64,000 nucleotides of DNA from Micromonospora endolithica (GCF_003626595.1 NZ_RBAK01000018.1:1-64000), one strand, 5' to 3'. Counted from the stretch's first letter, positions 7,358-17,951 are shown. The notes: a model not told the origin generated them from the letters alone. Numbers and translations are program-made.

Positions 7358-7918
7358 TCAGGCCGGGCGGCGCATCTGGAGTTCGGTCAGCGCGGGGACC
7401 GTCGGGTGCGGGACGCGTACGCCGGTGTCGGTGAAGCCGAGCCGCTGGTACGCCCGGAAGGCCCGGTCGTTGCCGACCACGACCTCCAGCATCAGCTCCG
7501 GCCGACCGCCGGCACGGGACCAGTCGGCGACCGCCTCGATCAGGTCGCCGAGCAGGCCGGTGCCCCGCCAGGACGGGGTGACGTAGATGGCGTACACGAC
7601 GGTCAGGCCCGGCTCGTCCGGCGGCACCGTGCCCCCGGCGTGCCCGACGAACCGGCCGCCGGGATCCGCCACGAACTGGGCGTCGCGGGTCCCGACCGAG
7701 GTGCGGGCGACCCGGGCCGCGTACTCGGCGTGCGGCCGCGCGGCGGCGTCCGCGATGGTCTCCAGGAAGGCCAGCGGCGCGTCCGCGAGCATCTCCAGCC
7801 GCAACGCCCGCATCCGGGCGGCGTCCTCCGGGCGGATCCGCCGCACCGGCGCCCGCCGCCCGCCGAGGTCCCGTCGGGACGGTGGTCGTGCCACGTCGGG
7901 CACCGGTCCGCTCGTCAT
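7358..7918 (-). CDS. GNAT family N-acetyltransferase
   Basis: A 186-residue single-domain GNAT protein. Motif A reads VTPSWRGTGLLGDLIEAV, and motif B/C reads VVVGNDRAFRAYQRLGF, which places the CoA-binding helix. The substrate is unknown. The start is ATG 7918; upstream TAGGTA seven bases away resembles a leaderless -10 but lacks the final T. An extension to 7999 would add 27 non-conserved residues. It is convergent with paaN across the palindromic repeat. Confidence 0.85.
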   Translation of the reverse strand: MTSGPVPDVARPPSRRDLGGRRAPVRRIRPEDAARMRALRLEMLADAPLAFLETIADAAARPHAEYAARVARTSVGTRDAQFVADPGGRFVGHAGGTVPPDEPGLTVVYAIYVTPSWRGTGLLGDLIEAVADWSRAGGRPELMLEVVVGNDRAFRAYQRLGFTDTGVRVPHPTVPALTELQMRRPA

Positions 7919-8129
7919 GGGCGCATACCTATCACAACGACGGATGACGATGCCCGTCGCCGGAAACGTGCCCGATTTGTGGTCGTGCGAGACCGTCACT
8001 CCTCGTGTAGCGTGCGATTTCGGTCACTGATTCAGCGATCGCCACCGATCGCCGAGAGCGGTGGTCCCCCGGACGTCGGCAGGCCGGCTTCCGGGTCGTG
8101 GAATGCCGTGCAGAGTAAGGAAGTGCACC

Positions 8130-8333
8130 GTGGCGCAGGGCACCGTCAAGTGGTTCAACTCCGAAAAGGGCTACGGCTTCATCGCCGTCGACGGAGGGCA
8201 GGACGTCTTCGTCCACTTCTCCGCCATCGAGATGGACGGCTACAAGGCGTTGGACGACGGCCAGCGGGTGGAGTTCGAGATCAGCCAGGGCCAGAAGGGC
8301 CCCCAGGCCGAGCGGGTACGCCTCATCGCCTGA
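8130..8333 (+). CDS. Cold-shock protein (CSD family)
   Basis: A 67-residue single cold-shock domain with RNP1 KGYGFI (13-18) and RNP2 VFVHF (26-30). It binds single-stranded RNA or DNA and acts as an RNA chaperone. The start is GTG 8130, with AAGGAAG at 8118-8124 as a good ribosome-binding site. Length and sequence are typical of actinomycete Csp proteins. As I recall, a csp gene stands near groEL2 and a thrC-type gene in Streptomyces too, and all three are present here within 8 kb. The roughly 210-base upstream gap holds the promoter and 5' leader. Confidence 0.92.
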   Translation: MAQGTVKWFNSEKGYGFIAVDGGQDVFVHFSAIEMDGYKALDDGQRVEFEISQGQKGPQAERVRLIA

Positions 8334-8464
8334 CCGACCGTCGGTCGGCCCGCCCCGCGCTCCGGTCACCGGAACCGGTCGCGAGCCGGTGGGGTGGGGC
8401 TGCGGTCCGGGTGTGCGGTGTTGGAGGATCATGAGCCTTTCCAGCCGTCGCTGAGGAGGGTTCC

Positions 8465-9721
8465 TTGTCCGACCAGCAGCCTCCGTCCACCCCGTCGCCC
8501 CCCGCCGGGGAACCCGACCCCTGGGCGCGGCCGTCGGGTGACCCGACCGCGCCGCAGTCCGGTCCGCCCCACGGCTCGACCCCGCCCAGCACCCCACCGA
8601 CGGATCCCTACGCCGCTCCGCCGTCCGGCCCGCCCGCCGCTCCGCCGTCCGGCCAGACCTCCGGTGCGCCGCAGGAACCGCCGGGGCAGTACGGCGCCCC
8701 GCCGCCGGGCCAGCCCGGTCCGCCGGCTCAGCCCGGCGCACCCGCCGGCCCGTACGGCCCGCCCACCGAGCCGTACGCCCAGTACGGCGGTGCGGTGCCG
8801 GGTCAGCCCTGGTACCCGGGTGCGCCGGCGACCTGGCCGGCTCCCGCGTACGGCGGGGGTTGGTACCCGCCCGGCCTGGACCCGCACGATTCGCTGGTGA
8901 CCCCGCCCGGGGCCGGGGTGGGCGGCTGGTGGGCGCGCTGTGTCGGGGCGGTACGGCGGGGGTGGCCCGTGCTGCTGCCCATCCTGCTGCTCACCCAGGT
9001 GCTCCCCGGCCTGCTGGTGTCCCTGCTGTCGCTGGCGGTCGACCCGTCGGCGAGGTGGGAGTCCTCGATGGCGGAGAACCCGGACGCCCTCCCGGACAAC
9101 TTCCTGCCCGACCTGGCCGTGCTGTTCGGCGTACTCCTCGGTGGTCTGGTGCTCTTCGGTCTGCTCCAGGCCATCGGCTGGGCGGCCGGCACCTGGGTGG
9201 TCGCCCGGCAGGCGGCCGGCGAGCCGGTGGGCGTCGGCGACGCGCTGCGCCACGGCGTACGCCGGGCGCTGGGCCTGTGGGGCTGGAGCCTGCTGGTGGG
9301 TCTTCTGATCACCGTCGGCGTCTGCTTCTGCATCCTGCCCGGCATCTACCTCGCGTTCGCGCTCAGCCTGGCCGGGCCGGTCTACCTCTTCGAACGGCAC
9401 AACCCGATCGGCCGGTCGTTCCGGATGTTCCACGACCGGTTCGGCATGGTCCTGGGCCGGGTGGCGCTGGTGGCGGCGGCGGTCGTGTTGGTGTCCCTGG
9501 CGGCCGTACTGGTCGAGGCGGTGGCCGGACTGCCGTTCGGCGCCACTCCGCTGGACTCGCCCGGCACCACGGTGGGCATCGTGCTGGTCAGCCTGGTGGG
9601 TGCGGTGCTGACCCTGCCGGCGCAGCTCGCCCAGCTCGTCGGCCTGGTCGTCACGTACGCCGAGCAGCGGGCGTACGAGGGCCCGGTGAACGCCGCGCGA
9701 CTGGCGGCGGAACTCGGCTGA
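8465..9721 (+). CDS. Pro-rich, polytopic membrane protein
   Basis: A 418-residue protein from a TTG start with GAGGAGGG at 8453-8460. Residues 1 to about 150 are Pro/Gly/Tyr-rich and cytoplasmic, with repeated APPSGPP-type segments. From about 160 there are six or so membrane segments, including ILLLTQVLPGLLVSLLSLAV, ITVGVCFCILPGIYLAFAL and TTVGIVLVSLVGAVLTLPA. The layout, with LPGIYLAF and FERHNPIGRSFRM in the middle, resembles glycerophosphodiester-phosphodiesterase membrane-domain/YckC-like proteins that carry disordered Pro-rich tails in actinomycetes. The function is unknown. It ends 14 bases before the first CIRCE box. Confidence 0.8.
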   Translation: MSDQQPPSTPSPPAGEPDPWARPSGDPTAPQSGPPHGSTPPSTPPTDPYAAPPSGPPAAPPSGQTSGAPQEPPGQYGAPPPGQPGPPAQPGAPAGPYGPPTEPYAQYGGAVPGQPWYPGAPATWPAPAYGGGWYPPGLDPHDSLVTPPGAGVGGWWARCVGAVRRGWPVLLPILLLTQVLPGLLVSLLSLAVDPSARWESSMAENPDALPDNFLPDLAVLFGVLLGGLVLFGLLQAIGWAAGTWVVARQAAGEPVGVGDALRHGVRRALGLWGWSLLVGLLITVGVCFCILPGIYLAFALSLAGPVYLFERHNPIGRSFRMFHDRFGMVLGRVALVAAAVVLVSLAAVLVEAVAGLPFGATPLDSPGTTVGIVLVSLVGAVLTLPAQLAQLVGLVVTYAEQRAYEGPVNAARLAAELG

Positions 9722-9735
9722 CCGGGGCGATCGTG

Positions 9736-9762
9736 CTTGCACTCGGCAGGGGAGAGTGCTAA
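9736..9762. promoter_or_regulatory. CIRCE operator 1 (HrcA site) over the groEL promoter
   Basis: CTTGCACTC, nine bases, GAGTGCTAA: the HrcA inverted repeat with one or two differences from TTAGCACTC-N9-GAGTGCTAA. It overlaps a likely promoter: TTGCAC (9737-9742), 17 bases, TAAACA (9760-9765). Confidence 0.92.
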
Positions 9763-9770
9763 ACAAGTCA

Positions 9771-9797
9771 TTGGCACTCGCATACCGTGAGTGCCAA
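9771..9797. promoter_or_regulatory. CIRCE operator 2 (HrcA site)
   Basis: TTGGCACTC, nine bases, GAGTGCCAA: a perfectly symmetric CIRCE variant eight bases after the first. Two tandem sites suggest strong heat-shock repression by HrcA, whose gene is not in the window. Confidence 0.92.
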
Positions 9798-9994
9798 CGG
9801 TCGGGGCGGTAGGGCCACGGCCGCACCAGCGCCCAGTCGCGGGTGCGGCACGAGGCCGGTCGTCGCGGGCTGTCCGGCCCGATCGGGGAGACGTCGTCGT
9901 CGCCAGGTGGCGACGTCCCCAGGTGCGTACACCAGGCGGCCCATCCGGGACACACACTCGGGTGGCCCGTGAGTGTCCAGGAGGACAACGCCGT

Positions 9995-11617
<1,623 letters not shown>

Positions 11618-11635
11618 GTCCAGTTCCACTACGCC

Positions 11636-11671
11636 GAAAGGGGCGGGCCGCGTCAGCGGTCCGCCCCTTTC
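11636..11671 (+). terminator. groEL terminator hairpin
   Basis: GAAAGGGGCGGGCCGC (11636-11651) pairs with GCGGTCCGCCCCTTTC (11656-11671): 15 Watson-Crick pairs and one G-U pair around a GTCA loop, 18 bases after the groEL stop. Confidence 0.85.
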
Positions 11672-11701
11672 CGCGTACGTCGGCGGCGTCCGCCGGAGCC
11701 G

Positions 11702-11899
11702 TCACGTCGGCAGGGGCCGCTGGTTGCGTCGTTTCTGATCCCGGTCGTACGTCTGCCGGGCCTGGACCGGCTCGTCGACCGGCGTGACCGGCTCGTCGGC
11801 CGGCTCGTCGGCGCCGGACATCTCGGCCCGCTGCTCGGCGTCGCCGTAGTCGAGCCGGTCGAACGGCAACGGGCCGGGCAGTTCGTCGTCCGTGGTCAT
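11702..11899 (-). CDS. Small acidic hypothetical protein
   Basis: A 65-residue hydrophilic protein rich in Asp, Glu and Pro (DEPADEPVTPVDEP), ending in a basic RDQKRRNQRPLPT tail. No domain is recognised. The ATG at 11899 has an excellent ribosome-binding site (AGAGGAGG on the minus strand), which supports it as a real gene. It is convergent with groEL and separated from it by the groEL terminator. It looks disordered. Confidence 0.6.
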   Translation of the reverse strand: MTTDDELPGPLPFDRLDYGDAEQRAEMSGADEPADEPVTPVDEPVQARQTYDRDQKRRNQRPLPT

Positions 11900-11985
11900 G
11901 GGTGCCTCCTCTACCGAAACGGTAGGGGGCATCGATGGCCCACGCGGGCGAATGACACTATCTGGGTCTATATCCTATTCGCCCG

Positions 11986-12921
11986 TTATTGATCTCGGAG
12001 CGCTCTCCGGTACAGGAAGAAGACCCGCTCGATCCGCGCACCCGCGCTGCCCGAGTAGAACGGCACCGGCCCCACCCAGCCGATCTGCGCCGCGTCGACC
12101 CCGGCCGCCCGCTGGTCGGCCAGGCAGCGGCGCAGCAGCACCCCGCCGATCCCGGACCCCGCCGCCGCCGGCGCGGTGCCCATCGGCCCGAACCAGCTCG
12201 GCCGGGACGACCCCCACGCCGCGAACCCGAGCAGCTCGCCGTCCCGTTCGGCCAGGTGGCACCCCGCCCGGTCGCGGCCGAGCGAACCGGCCAGCTCCGC
12301 GTCCCACGCCCCGCCGAAGGTGGACCGGGCGAACGCGGCCAGCGCCGGCAGGTCCGCCGGCACCGCGCGGCGCACGGACACCCCCTGACCGGCCAGGCGC
12401 GTCTCCGCGGCGTCCGTCGGGCGCAGGGCGGGCGATCCGGCGTACGACAGATCCGCCGTCATGTTCCACGCCGTACGGTCCTGGGTGTAACCCAGCGCCA
12501 GCGCGGCGCAGACCGCCGGGGTGTACCGCACGTCGATGCCCGGCCAGCCGTACCAGGGCGGGTTCCCGGCGAGCAGCACCTCGGTCGCGCCCAGCCCGGC
12601 GAGGGTCCGCTCGGCGTACGCCAGCAGCGCCCGTCCCGCCCCCCGGCGCCGGCGTCCCGGGTCCACCGCCACCAGGTCCACGTGCCCGAGGCCGGTCTCC
12701 CGCGCGGAGACCGAACAGATCAGCACCCCGACCAGGTCGGCTCCCGCGTACGCCCCGAGCGCCACCACCGGCCGGTCCGCCCCGGCCCGGGTCCAGAGCG
12801 TGTCGACCAGGACGTCCGCCTCGGCGGCGTCCTCCGGCAGGTCGAGCGCCCGCCGGCACAGCTCCACCACGTCCGGACCCTGTGCGGCGGACAGCTTCGT
12901 GACGATGATCTCCCCGTCCAT
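11986..12921 (-). CDS. GNAT family N-acetyltransferase, tandem domains
   Basis: A 311-residue protein with two GNAT domains. The first (about residues 5-150) has VDLVAVDPGRRRRGAGRALL as the acetyl-CoA motif. The second (about 180-311) is more degenerate, with GIGGVLLRRCLADQRAAG in the equivalent place. The substrate is unknown. The start at ATG 12921 is supported by TAGGGT eight bases upstream, a leaderless-type promoter; a start ten codons further upstream would overlap that hexamer. The palindromic repeat copy 2 lies immediately upstream and separates it from the protease gene. Confidence 0.85.
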   Translation of the reverse strand: MDGEIIVTKLSAAQGPDVVELCRRALDLPEDAAEADVLVDTLWTRAGADRPVVALGAYAGADLVGVLICSVSARETGLGHVDLVAVDPGRRRRGAGRALLAYAERTLAGLGATEVLLAGNPPWYGWPGIDVRYTPAVCAALALGYTQDRTAWNMTADLSYAGSPALRPTDAAETRLAGQGVSVRRAVPADLPALAAFARSTFGGAWDAELAGSLGRDRAGCHLAERDGELLGFAAWGSSRPSWFGPMGTAPAAAGSGIGGVLLRRCLADQRAAGVDAAQIGWVGPVPFYSGSAGARIERVFFLYRRALRDQ

Positions 12922-12953
12922 GGTCGCCGACCCTAGAGCACGGAAGGTCAACT

Positions 12954-13006
12954 GTTAAGAAGGGGCCCTTTTACCTCACCAGGCGTTAAGAAGGGGCCCT
13001 TCCTTC
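12954..13006 (-). repeat. GGGGCCC palindromic repeat, copy 2
   Basis: Two palindromic halves, GTTAAGAAGGGGCCCTTTTA and GTTAAGAAGGGGCCCTTCCT, in the opposite orientation to the other copies, matching the minus-strand gene it follows. The TAA stop of the protease gene (12986-12988) lies inside the element, so the repeat also encodes the protein's last residues (GRAPS). Confidence 0.8.
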
Positions 13007-15445
13007 GTTCTGGGCGGCGCGGACGGCGGCGTACGCGTCGACCAGGCCGGCGCCGGTGAGGTTGCGCCGGTCGCCGCAGATGTCGGTCGGCGTCTCCGTG
13101 GGTGTGGCGGTGTCGGCGAGGATGGCCCGGGTCCGGTCCAGGTCACCGACGAGCGCAGGATTGGCCGACCACATCAGTGCCACCACGCCGGCCACCTGCG
13201 GAGTCGCCATCGACGTGCCACTGAGCGCCGCGTACCCGCCGCCCGGCATCGCGGACACCACCTCCGCCCCGGGCGCGACCAGGTCGGGTTTGGCCGCCCC
13301 GCCGGGCGCCGGCCCCCGCGAGGAGAAGTCGGTGACCCGCCGCCGGTCGTCCACCGCACCGACGGTGAGCGCCGACGCGTACGGCGCGGGCGGGTCGTCG
13401 ATCGACGCGCAGTAGGGGCCGGTGTTGCCGGCCGCCGCGACGACCAGGATCCCGGCGGCGTCCAGCGCGTCGACGGCCGGTCGGAGCACCCCGGGATCGC
13501 AGCCCTCGATCGCCGGGCAGCCCCACGAGTTGGTCAGGATCTCCGGCGCGCGGGCCGGGCGGCCGTCGGTGAACGGGTCCCCGCCGGGTGGGAACGGCGC
13601 GAGCATGAACTGGAGGCAGTCCAGGTAGTAGGCCGGGTTGCCCAGGTTGCGGTCCAGGTTGACGCAGCCCACCCAACCGGCGCCGGGTGCCACCCCGATG
13701 CCGTCGCGGCCGACCGCGCTGCCGATCGTGTGGGTACCGTGTCCGCCCTGGTCGGTGGGGGATCCGGTGCCGTCCCACGGGTCGTACCAGGAGTCGTCGC
13801 CGCCCCGGAATCCGCCGGCCAGCGCCGGGTGCCCGCCGTCCACGCCGGAGTCGGAACTGCCCACGGTGACGCCGGCACCGGTCACCCGAAGCTCCGACCA
13901 GACCCGGTCGGCACCGATCATCCGGATGTTCCACTCCGGCCCGGTCGGCGCGGGCGCGTCCCCCCGGGTCACGCCGGCCGGTGCGGGCAGCGGCCGGACC
14001 CGCTGGCTGACCAGCACCCGGGCCACCTCGGGACGGCGGGACAGCCAGGCCCGAACCGCTGGCCCGCCGTCCACCTCGACGGCGTTGACCAGGTAGTAAG
14101 GGGTGTGGTCGAGCCGCAGCCGGCGCAGGTCCCGGCGCAGGTCGGCCTGGGTCCGGTCGGCGGTGTCCACCAGTCGCCGGTACACCTCGGTCGCCCGCGC
14201 GTCGCGCCCGGCCCGCCCCGCCGTGGCGGGTACGCCGGCCAGGTCCGCCTGTTCCCGCAGCACCACCAGCAGTCGCTCGCCGTGCAGGCCCGGTTGGCCG
14301 AAGCCGACCGCGACCACCCCGACGGCGGCGGCCAGGACCGCGACGGTCACCCCGGCCACCCGCCGGCTCGGTGCGCCGGACCGGGGACGGGCGAGCAGTA
14401 CGCCGTACACCACCGCGAGGCCGACCGCGACGACCAGCCCGGCGGCGGCCGCGACCGCCACCCAGAACGGCACGTCGCGGGTGTTCGCCAGGACGACCGT
14501 GATCTCCTCCGGGTCGGTGAACGCCAGCGGCCCGAGCACGCCCAGCCCGACCAGCCAGCGGGTCGCGGCCCGCCCGGCGGCCGCTTCCGGAGTCGCGGCG
14601 GAGGCCGCCGGGGCGTCGGTGCCGGCCGGCCGGCGGGTAGCCGCCGCCAGGGCTGCCAGCGCGAAGCCGGCCGGCGGCAGGGTCAGCAGGAGCGGCAACT
14701 GGGCGCCCGACTGGCCGACCCCGGCGCCGAGCAGCAGCAGTGCCACCCCGGCGACCAGGCCGCCGACCAGCACCAGTCGTGCCGGCCGGGGCGGCGAACC
14801 GACCGCGAACGCCGACCAGAACGCGTCGTCCAGCAGCGCGGCGGCCACCACGCCGACCGCCGCCGCGGCGACGAGGGCGAGAAGGGTTTCCAGGAATCCC
14901 CCGAGCGCCCCCACCCAGACCCAGGGCAGAAGGAGAAGCAGCCCACCGGCCACCCCGAGCGGCCCCACCGCGATCTTGCGCTTCGGGTCGCTCGGTTGCG
15001 CCATTCGCCCTTTTCGTCGGGGCAGAGAGTGCAAGATCACGGCGGCGGTAGCGGCGGCCACGGCGAGGGCGGCCAGGTAGGCCTCGTGGTGCACCGGGGG
15101 GATCACCCGCAGCAGCCCGAACAGGCCCGACGCGAGTGCCCCGGCCAGCCAGACCCGGCCGGTCGCCCGGACCGCCACCGAGCGCGGCCCCAGCGCCAGG
15201 GCCAGCGCGGGCGCACCGGCGAACAGCACCGTGACCAGCGCCAGCACCGGCCACAGCCAGACCGTCCGGTCCAGGCCGGACGCGAGCAGGATCTGGTCGG
15301 CCAGCGCGCCGCCGAGCTGGGCGACCACGGTGAACCCGACGATCCACAACCCGGTGAGCACGGCCGCGACGACCGCCCACGGGCCGGGCCGGGGCGGTGC
15401 CGGGGGAACGGGCGGGCCGGGGGGACGGGCGGGGCCGATCTCCAT
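12986..15445 (-). CDS. Membrane-anchored subtilisin-family (S8) serine protease
   Basis: An 819-residue protein. About 370 N-terminal residues form a Pro-rich start and some ten membrane segments, followed by a prodomain-like region (DTADRTQADLRRDLRRL) and an S8 catalytic domain. The triad is D532 (SDSGVDGGHP), H569 (GGHGTHTIG) and S745 (LSGTSMATP), with an oxyanion Asn in LTNSWG. The fusion of a polytopic membrane domain to a subtilase is unusual; the protease should face outside. The prodomain resembles that of the secreted protease at 47786-52156. The start at ATG 15445 has TACTGT seven bases upstream (leaderless), divergent from glpD. The C-terminal residues come from the palindromic repeat. 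Confidence 0.88.
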   Translation of the reverse strand: MEIGPARPPGPPVPPAPPRPGPWAVVAAVLTGLWIVGFTVVAQLGGALADQILLASGLDRTVWLWPVLALVTVLFAGAPALALALGPRSVAVRATGRVWLAGALASGLFGLLRVIPPVHHEAYLAALAVAAATAAVILHSLPRRKGRMAQPSDPKRKIAVGPLGVAGGLLLLLPWVWVGALGGFLETLLALVAAAAVGVVAAALLDDAFWSAFAVGSPPRPARLVLVGGLVAGVALLLLGAGVGQSGAQLPLLLTLPPAGFALAALAAATRRPAGTDAPAASAATPEAAAGRAATRWLVGLGVLGPLAFTDPEEITVVLANTRDVPFWVAVAAAAGLVVAVGLAVVYGVLLARPRSGAPSRRVAGVTVAVLAAAVGVVAVGFGQPGLHGERLLVVLREQADLAGVPATAGRAGRDARATEVYRRLVDTADRTQADLRRDLRRLRLDHTPYYLVNAVEVDGGPAVRAWLSRRPEVARVLVSQRVRPLPAPAGVTRGDAPAPTGPEWNIRMIGADRVWSELRVTGAGVTVGSSDSGVDGGHPALAGGFRGGDDSWYDPWDGTGSPTDQGGHGTHTIGSAVGRDGIGVAPGAGWVGCVNLDRNLGNPAYYLDCLQFMLAPFPPGGDPFTDGRPARAPEILTNSWGCPAIEGCDPGVLRPAVDALDAAGILVVAAAGNTGPYCASIDDPPAPYASALTVGAVDDRRRVTDFSSRGPAPGGAAKPDLVAPGAEVVSAMPGGGYAALSGTSMATPQVAGVVALMWSANPALVGDLDRTRAILADTATPTETPTDICGDRRNLTGAGLVDAYAAVRAAQNEGRAPS

Positions 15446-15509
15446 GACCTCGACAGTACGGCGCGGGCGGCAGATGCCACCGCACGGTCGCGCCAGCTAC
15501 CGTGGACCC

Positions 15510-17339
15510 GTGCGTGACCCCAACGTCTCCCGGTCCGTCGCAGGTCAGCTCTCGCCCGAACGGCGGGCCGCCGACCTGCGCCGACTCCGGGCGGAACGCT
15601 TCGACGTCCTGATCATCGGCGGGGGTGTGACCGGGGCGGGTGCGGCCGTGGACGCCGCCTCCCGGGGGCTCAAGGTGGCCCTGGTGGAGGCGCGGGACTT
15701 CGCCGCCGGCACCTCCAGCCGGTCCAGCAAGCTCATCCACGGCGGCCTGCGCTACCTGGAGCAGTTGGAGTTCCACCTGGTGCACGAGGCGCTGACCGAG
15801 CGCGGCCTGCTGGCCACCCGGCTCGCCCCGCACCTGGTCCGGCCGGTGCCGATCCTGGTCCCGCTGCCCGCCGGTCAGGGCGTCCGGGACCTGCCCGCCC
15901 GGCTGTTCCGCCGCTCCTACTACGGGGCCGGCGTGGCCGCGTACGACGCCTTCGCGGGCGTCTTCGGCGGCGGTCGCGGCATGCCCCTGCACCGGCACCT
16001 CAGCCGGGAGGGCGCTCGCCGGATCTTCCCCAGCCTGCGTCCGGACACCCTGGCCGGCGCGATCCGCTACTACGACGGGCAGGTGGACGACGCCCGGCTG
16101 GTGGTCACCCTCGCCCGCACCGCGGCGAGCCTCGGCGCGACCGTGGTGACCAGCGCCCGCGCCGTCGGGCTGACCCGGCAGGCCCGCGAGGTCACCGGGG
16201 TCCGGGTGCGCGACCTGGAGGCGCCCGCCGGCGCCGAGGCCGAGTTCGAGGTACGCGCGCGGGTGGTCATCGGCGCCACCGGCGTGTGGAGCGACGACAT
16301 GTCGCGGATGCTCAACGACGTCGGGCTGCGTCCCGGCATCCGGGTGCGGGCCTCCAAGGGGGTGCACCTGGTGGTGCCCCGCTCGGCGATCACCGGCGAG
16401 GCCGGGCTGATCCTGCGTACGCCGACCAGCGTGCTCTTCGTCATCCCGTGGGGCGGGCACTGGATCATCGGCACCACGGACACCGACTGGCGACTGGACC
16501 GGTCCCACCCGGCGGCGTCCGCCCGCGACATCGAATACCTGCTCGACCAGGTCAACACCGTCCTGGACCGACCGCTGACCACCGCCGACATCGAGGGGGT
16601 CTACGCCGGGCTTCGGCCGCTGCTGGCCGGTGAGGCGGACTCCACCTCCAAGCTGTCCCGGGAACACGCGGTCTTCGAGCCGATGCTCGGGCTGCTCCTG
16701 GTGGCCGGCGGCAAGTACACGACGTACCGGGTGATGGCCTCGGACGTGGTCGACCGGGCCGCCCACCGGCTCGGCGCGGTCCGCCCGTCGCGCACCGCCG
16801 ACCTGCCGCTGCTCGGCGCCGACGGATACGCGCCGATCTGGCGGGACCGGGCAGACCTGGCCCGCCGGCACGGGGTGCCGGTCGGGGTGGTGGAGCACCT
16901 GCTGGAGCGCTACGGCACGCTCACCCGGGACCTGCTCGCGCTGGTCGACGCCGATCCGCTGCTCGCCTCCCCGCTGGCCGGCGCACCGGAGTACCTGGCC
17001 GCCGAGGTGACGTACGCGACCCGCGCCGAGGGGGCGCTGCACCTGGAGGACGTGCTGACCCGGCGTACCCGGATCTCGTTCGAGACCACCCACCGGGGCC
17101 TGGAGTCCGCCGAGCACACCGCCGAGTTGATGGGCGCGGTGCTCGGGTGGGACGCGGCGACGCGGGCGCGGGAGGTGGAGCACTACCGGGCCCGGGTGCT
17201 GGCCGAGCGGCAGTCCCAGCTGATGCCCGACGACGCGACGGCGGACGCGGCCCGGTTGGGCGCGCCGGACGTACGGGGCTTCGCCGCCGACCGGGGTGAC
17301 GAGGACGACCCGGCTGAACTCCCGTCGTCGTCGCGCTGA
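15510..17339 (+). CDS. glpD: Glycerol-3-phosphate dehydrogenase (FAD, aerobic)
   Basis: A 609-residue FAD-dependent dehydrogenase. The dinucleotide-binding motif VLIIGGGVTGAG is at 33-44, followed by GTSSRSSKLIHGGLRYLE, typical of GlpD/GlpA. The C-terminal alpha-helical cap domain (EYLAAEVTYATRAEGALHLEDVLTRRTR) is present. It oxidises glycerol 3-phosphate to dihydroxyacetone phosphate and passes electrons to quinone at the membrane. The GTG at 15510 was chosen because TACCGT lies six bases upstream and the divergent protease gene starts at 15445. No glpF or glpK neighbours are present. Confidence 0.92.
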   Translation: MRDPNVSRSVAGQLSPERRAADLRRLRAERFDVLIIGGGVTGAGAAVDAASRGLKVALVEARDFAAGTSSRSSKLIHGGLRYLEQLEFHLVHEALTERGLLATRLAPHLVRPVPILVPLPAGQGVRDLPARLFRRSYYGAGVAAYDAFAGVFGGGRGMPLHRHLSREGARRIFPSLRPDTLAGAIRYYDGQVDDARLVVTLARTAASLGATVVTSARAVGLTRQAREVTGVRVRDLEAPAGAEAEFEVRARVVIGATGVWSDDMSRMLNDVGLRPGIRVRASKGVHLVVPRSAITGEAGLILRTPTSVLFVIPWGGHWIIGTTDTDWRLDRSHPAASARDIEYLLDQVNTVLDRPLTTADIEGVYAGLRPLLAGEADSTSKLSREHAVFEPMLGLLLVAGGKYTTYRVMASDVVDRAAHRLGAVRPSRTADLPLLGADGYAPIWRDRADLARRHGVPVGVVEHLLERYGTLTRDLLALVDADPLLASPLAGAPEYLAAEVTYATRAEGALHLEDVLTRRTRISFETTHRGLESAEHTAELMGAVLGWDAATRAREVEHYRARVLAERQSQLMPDDATADAARLGAPDVRGFAADRGDEDDPAELPSSSR

Positions 17340-17417
17340 CCGATCTTCCGTCCACTGTCGATGCCGATCCGGTCGGCCGGTTCCGGGCGCTACCTACGGT
17401 GGGGTAGGTTGCGGCCC

Positions 17418-17939
17418 GTGGTTCCCGCTTCCTGGTCCCGTCCGGTCCGCCTTTCCGTCGCCGTGCTGACGGCCCTGGTGCTCGCCGCGTGCTCCGGCGC
17501 CGACGCGGGAAAGGAGGCCGCGCCGGGCGGTTCGACACCGGGCCGGACCGGTCTGCCCGGCGCGGCGACCGTCGAGCAGGGTCGGGTCAGCCTGCTGCAG
17601 AAGGTCGGTCAGGACGGTCCGTTGCGCCGCCTTGAGGTGAGCGTGGACGGCCGGTGGGAGTGCGCCGACTGCGCGGGCGACGGGGTCACCTCGGCCGGTT
17701 CGTTGGCCAGCGAGCAGGTGACCCGGTTGCAGGCGTTGCTCGCCGACCCGGGGCTGGCGAAGGAGACCGACGAGGCCCGGCAGTACCGGGTGAGCTGCAT
17801 CGGTGCCCTGACCTCCACCCTGCTCACCGCCGCCGGCCTGATCACCTCGCAGGACTGCCCGGGCGAGGAGCGCCCGCCGATCGCGTACGAGATCCTGCTG
17901 CTGCTCACCCAGGCGACGCCGGCCGAGCCCACCGCCTGA
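17418..17939 (+). CDS. Small lipoprotein, unknown function
   Basis: A 173-residue protein from GTG 17418, with TAGGTT seven bases upstream (leaderless-type). The signal peptide ends with lipobox LAAC, so it is a predicted lipoprotein. The mature domain has four cysteines in two places (ECADC, and SCIG with QDCPGEE), perhaps two disulfides. I do not recognise the family. It follows glpD by 79 bases and is convergent with the oxidase gene (12-base gap). Confidence 0.75.
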   Translation: MVPASWSRPVRLSVAVLTALVLAACSGADAGKEAAPGGSTPGRTGLPGAATVEQGRVSLLQKVGQDGPLRRLEVSVDGRWECADCAGDGVTSAGSLASEQVTRLQALLADPGLAKETDEARQYRVSCIGALTSTLLTAAGLITSQDCPGEERPPIAYEILLLLTQATPAEPTA

Positions 17940-17951
17940 GCGGGCCCCGGC

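Noticed and set aside
13143..17183. A 1346-codon open frame on the minus strand
   Set aside because: It is an antisense and out-of-frame shadow of glpD and the membrane protease, with Arg/Gly-rich low-complexity composition and no domain. Very long spurious frames are normal in DNA of this G+C content.
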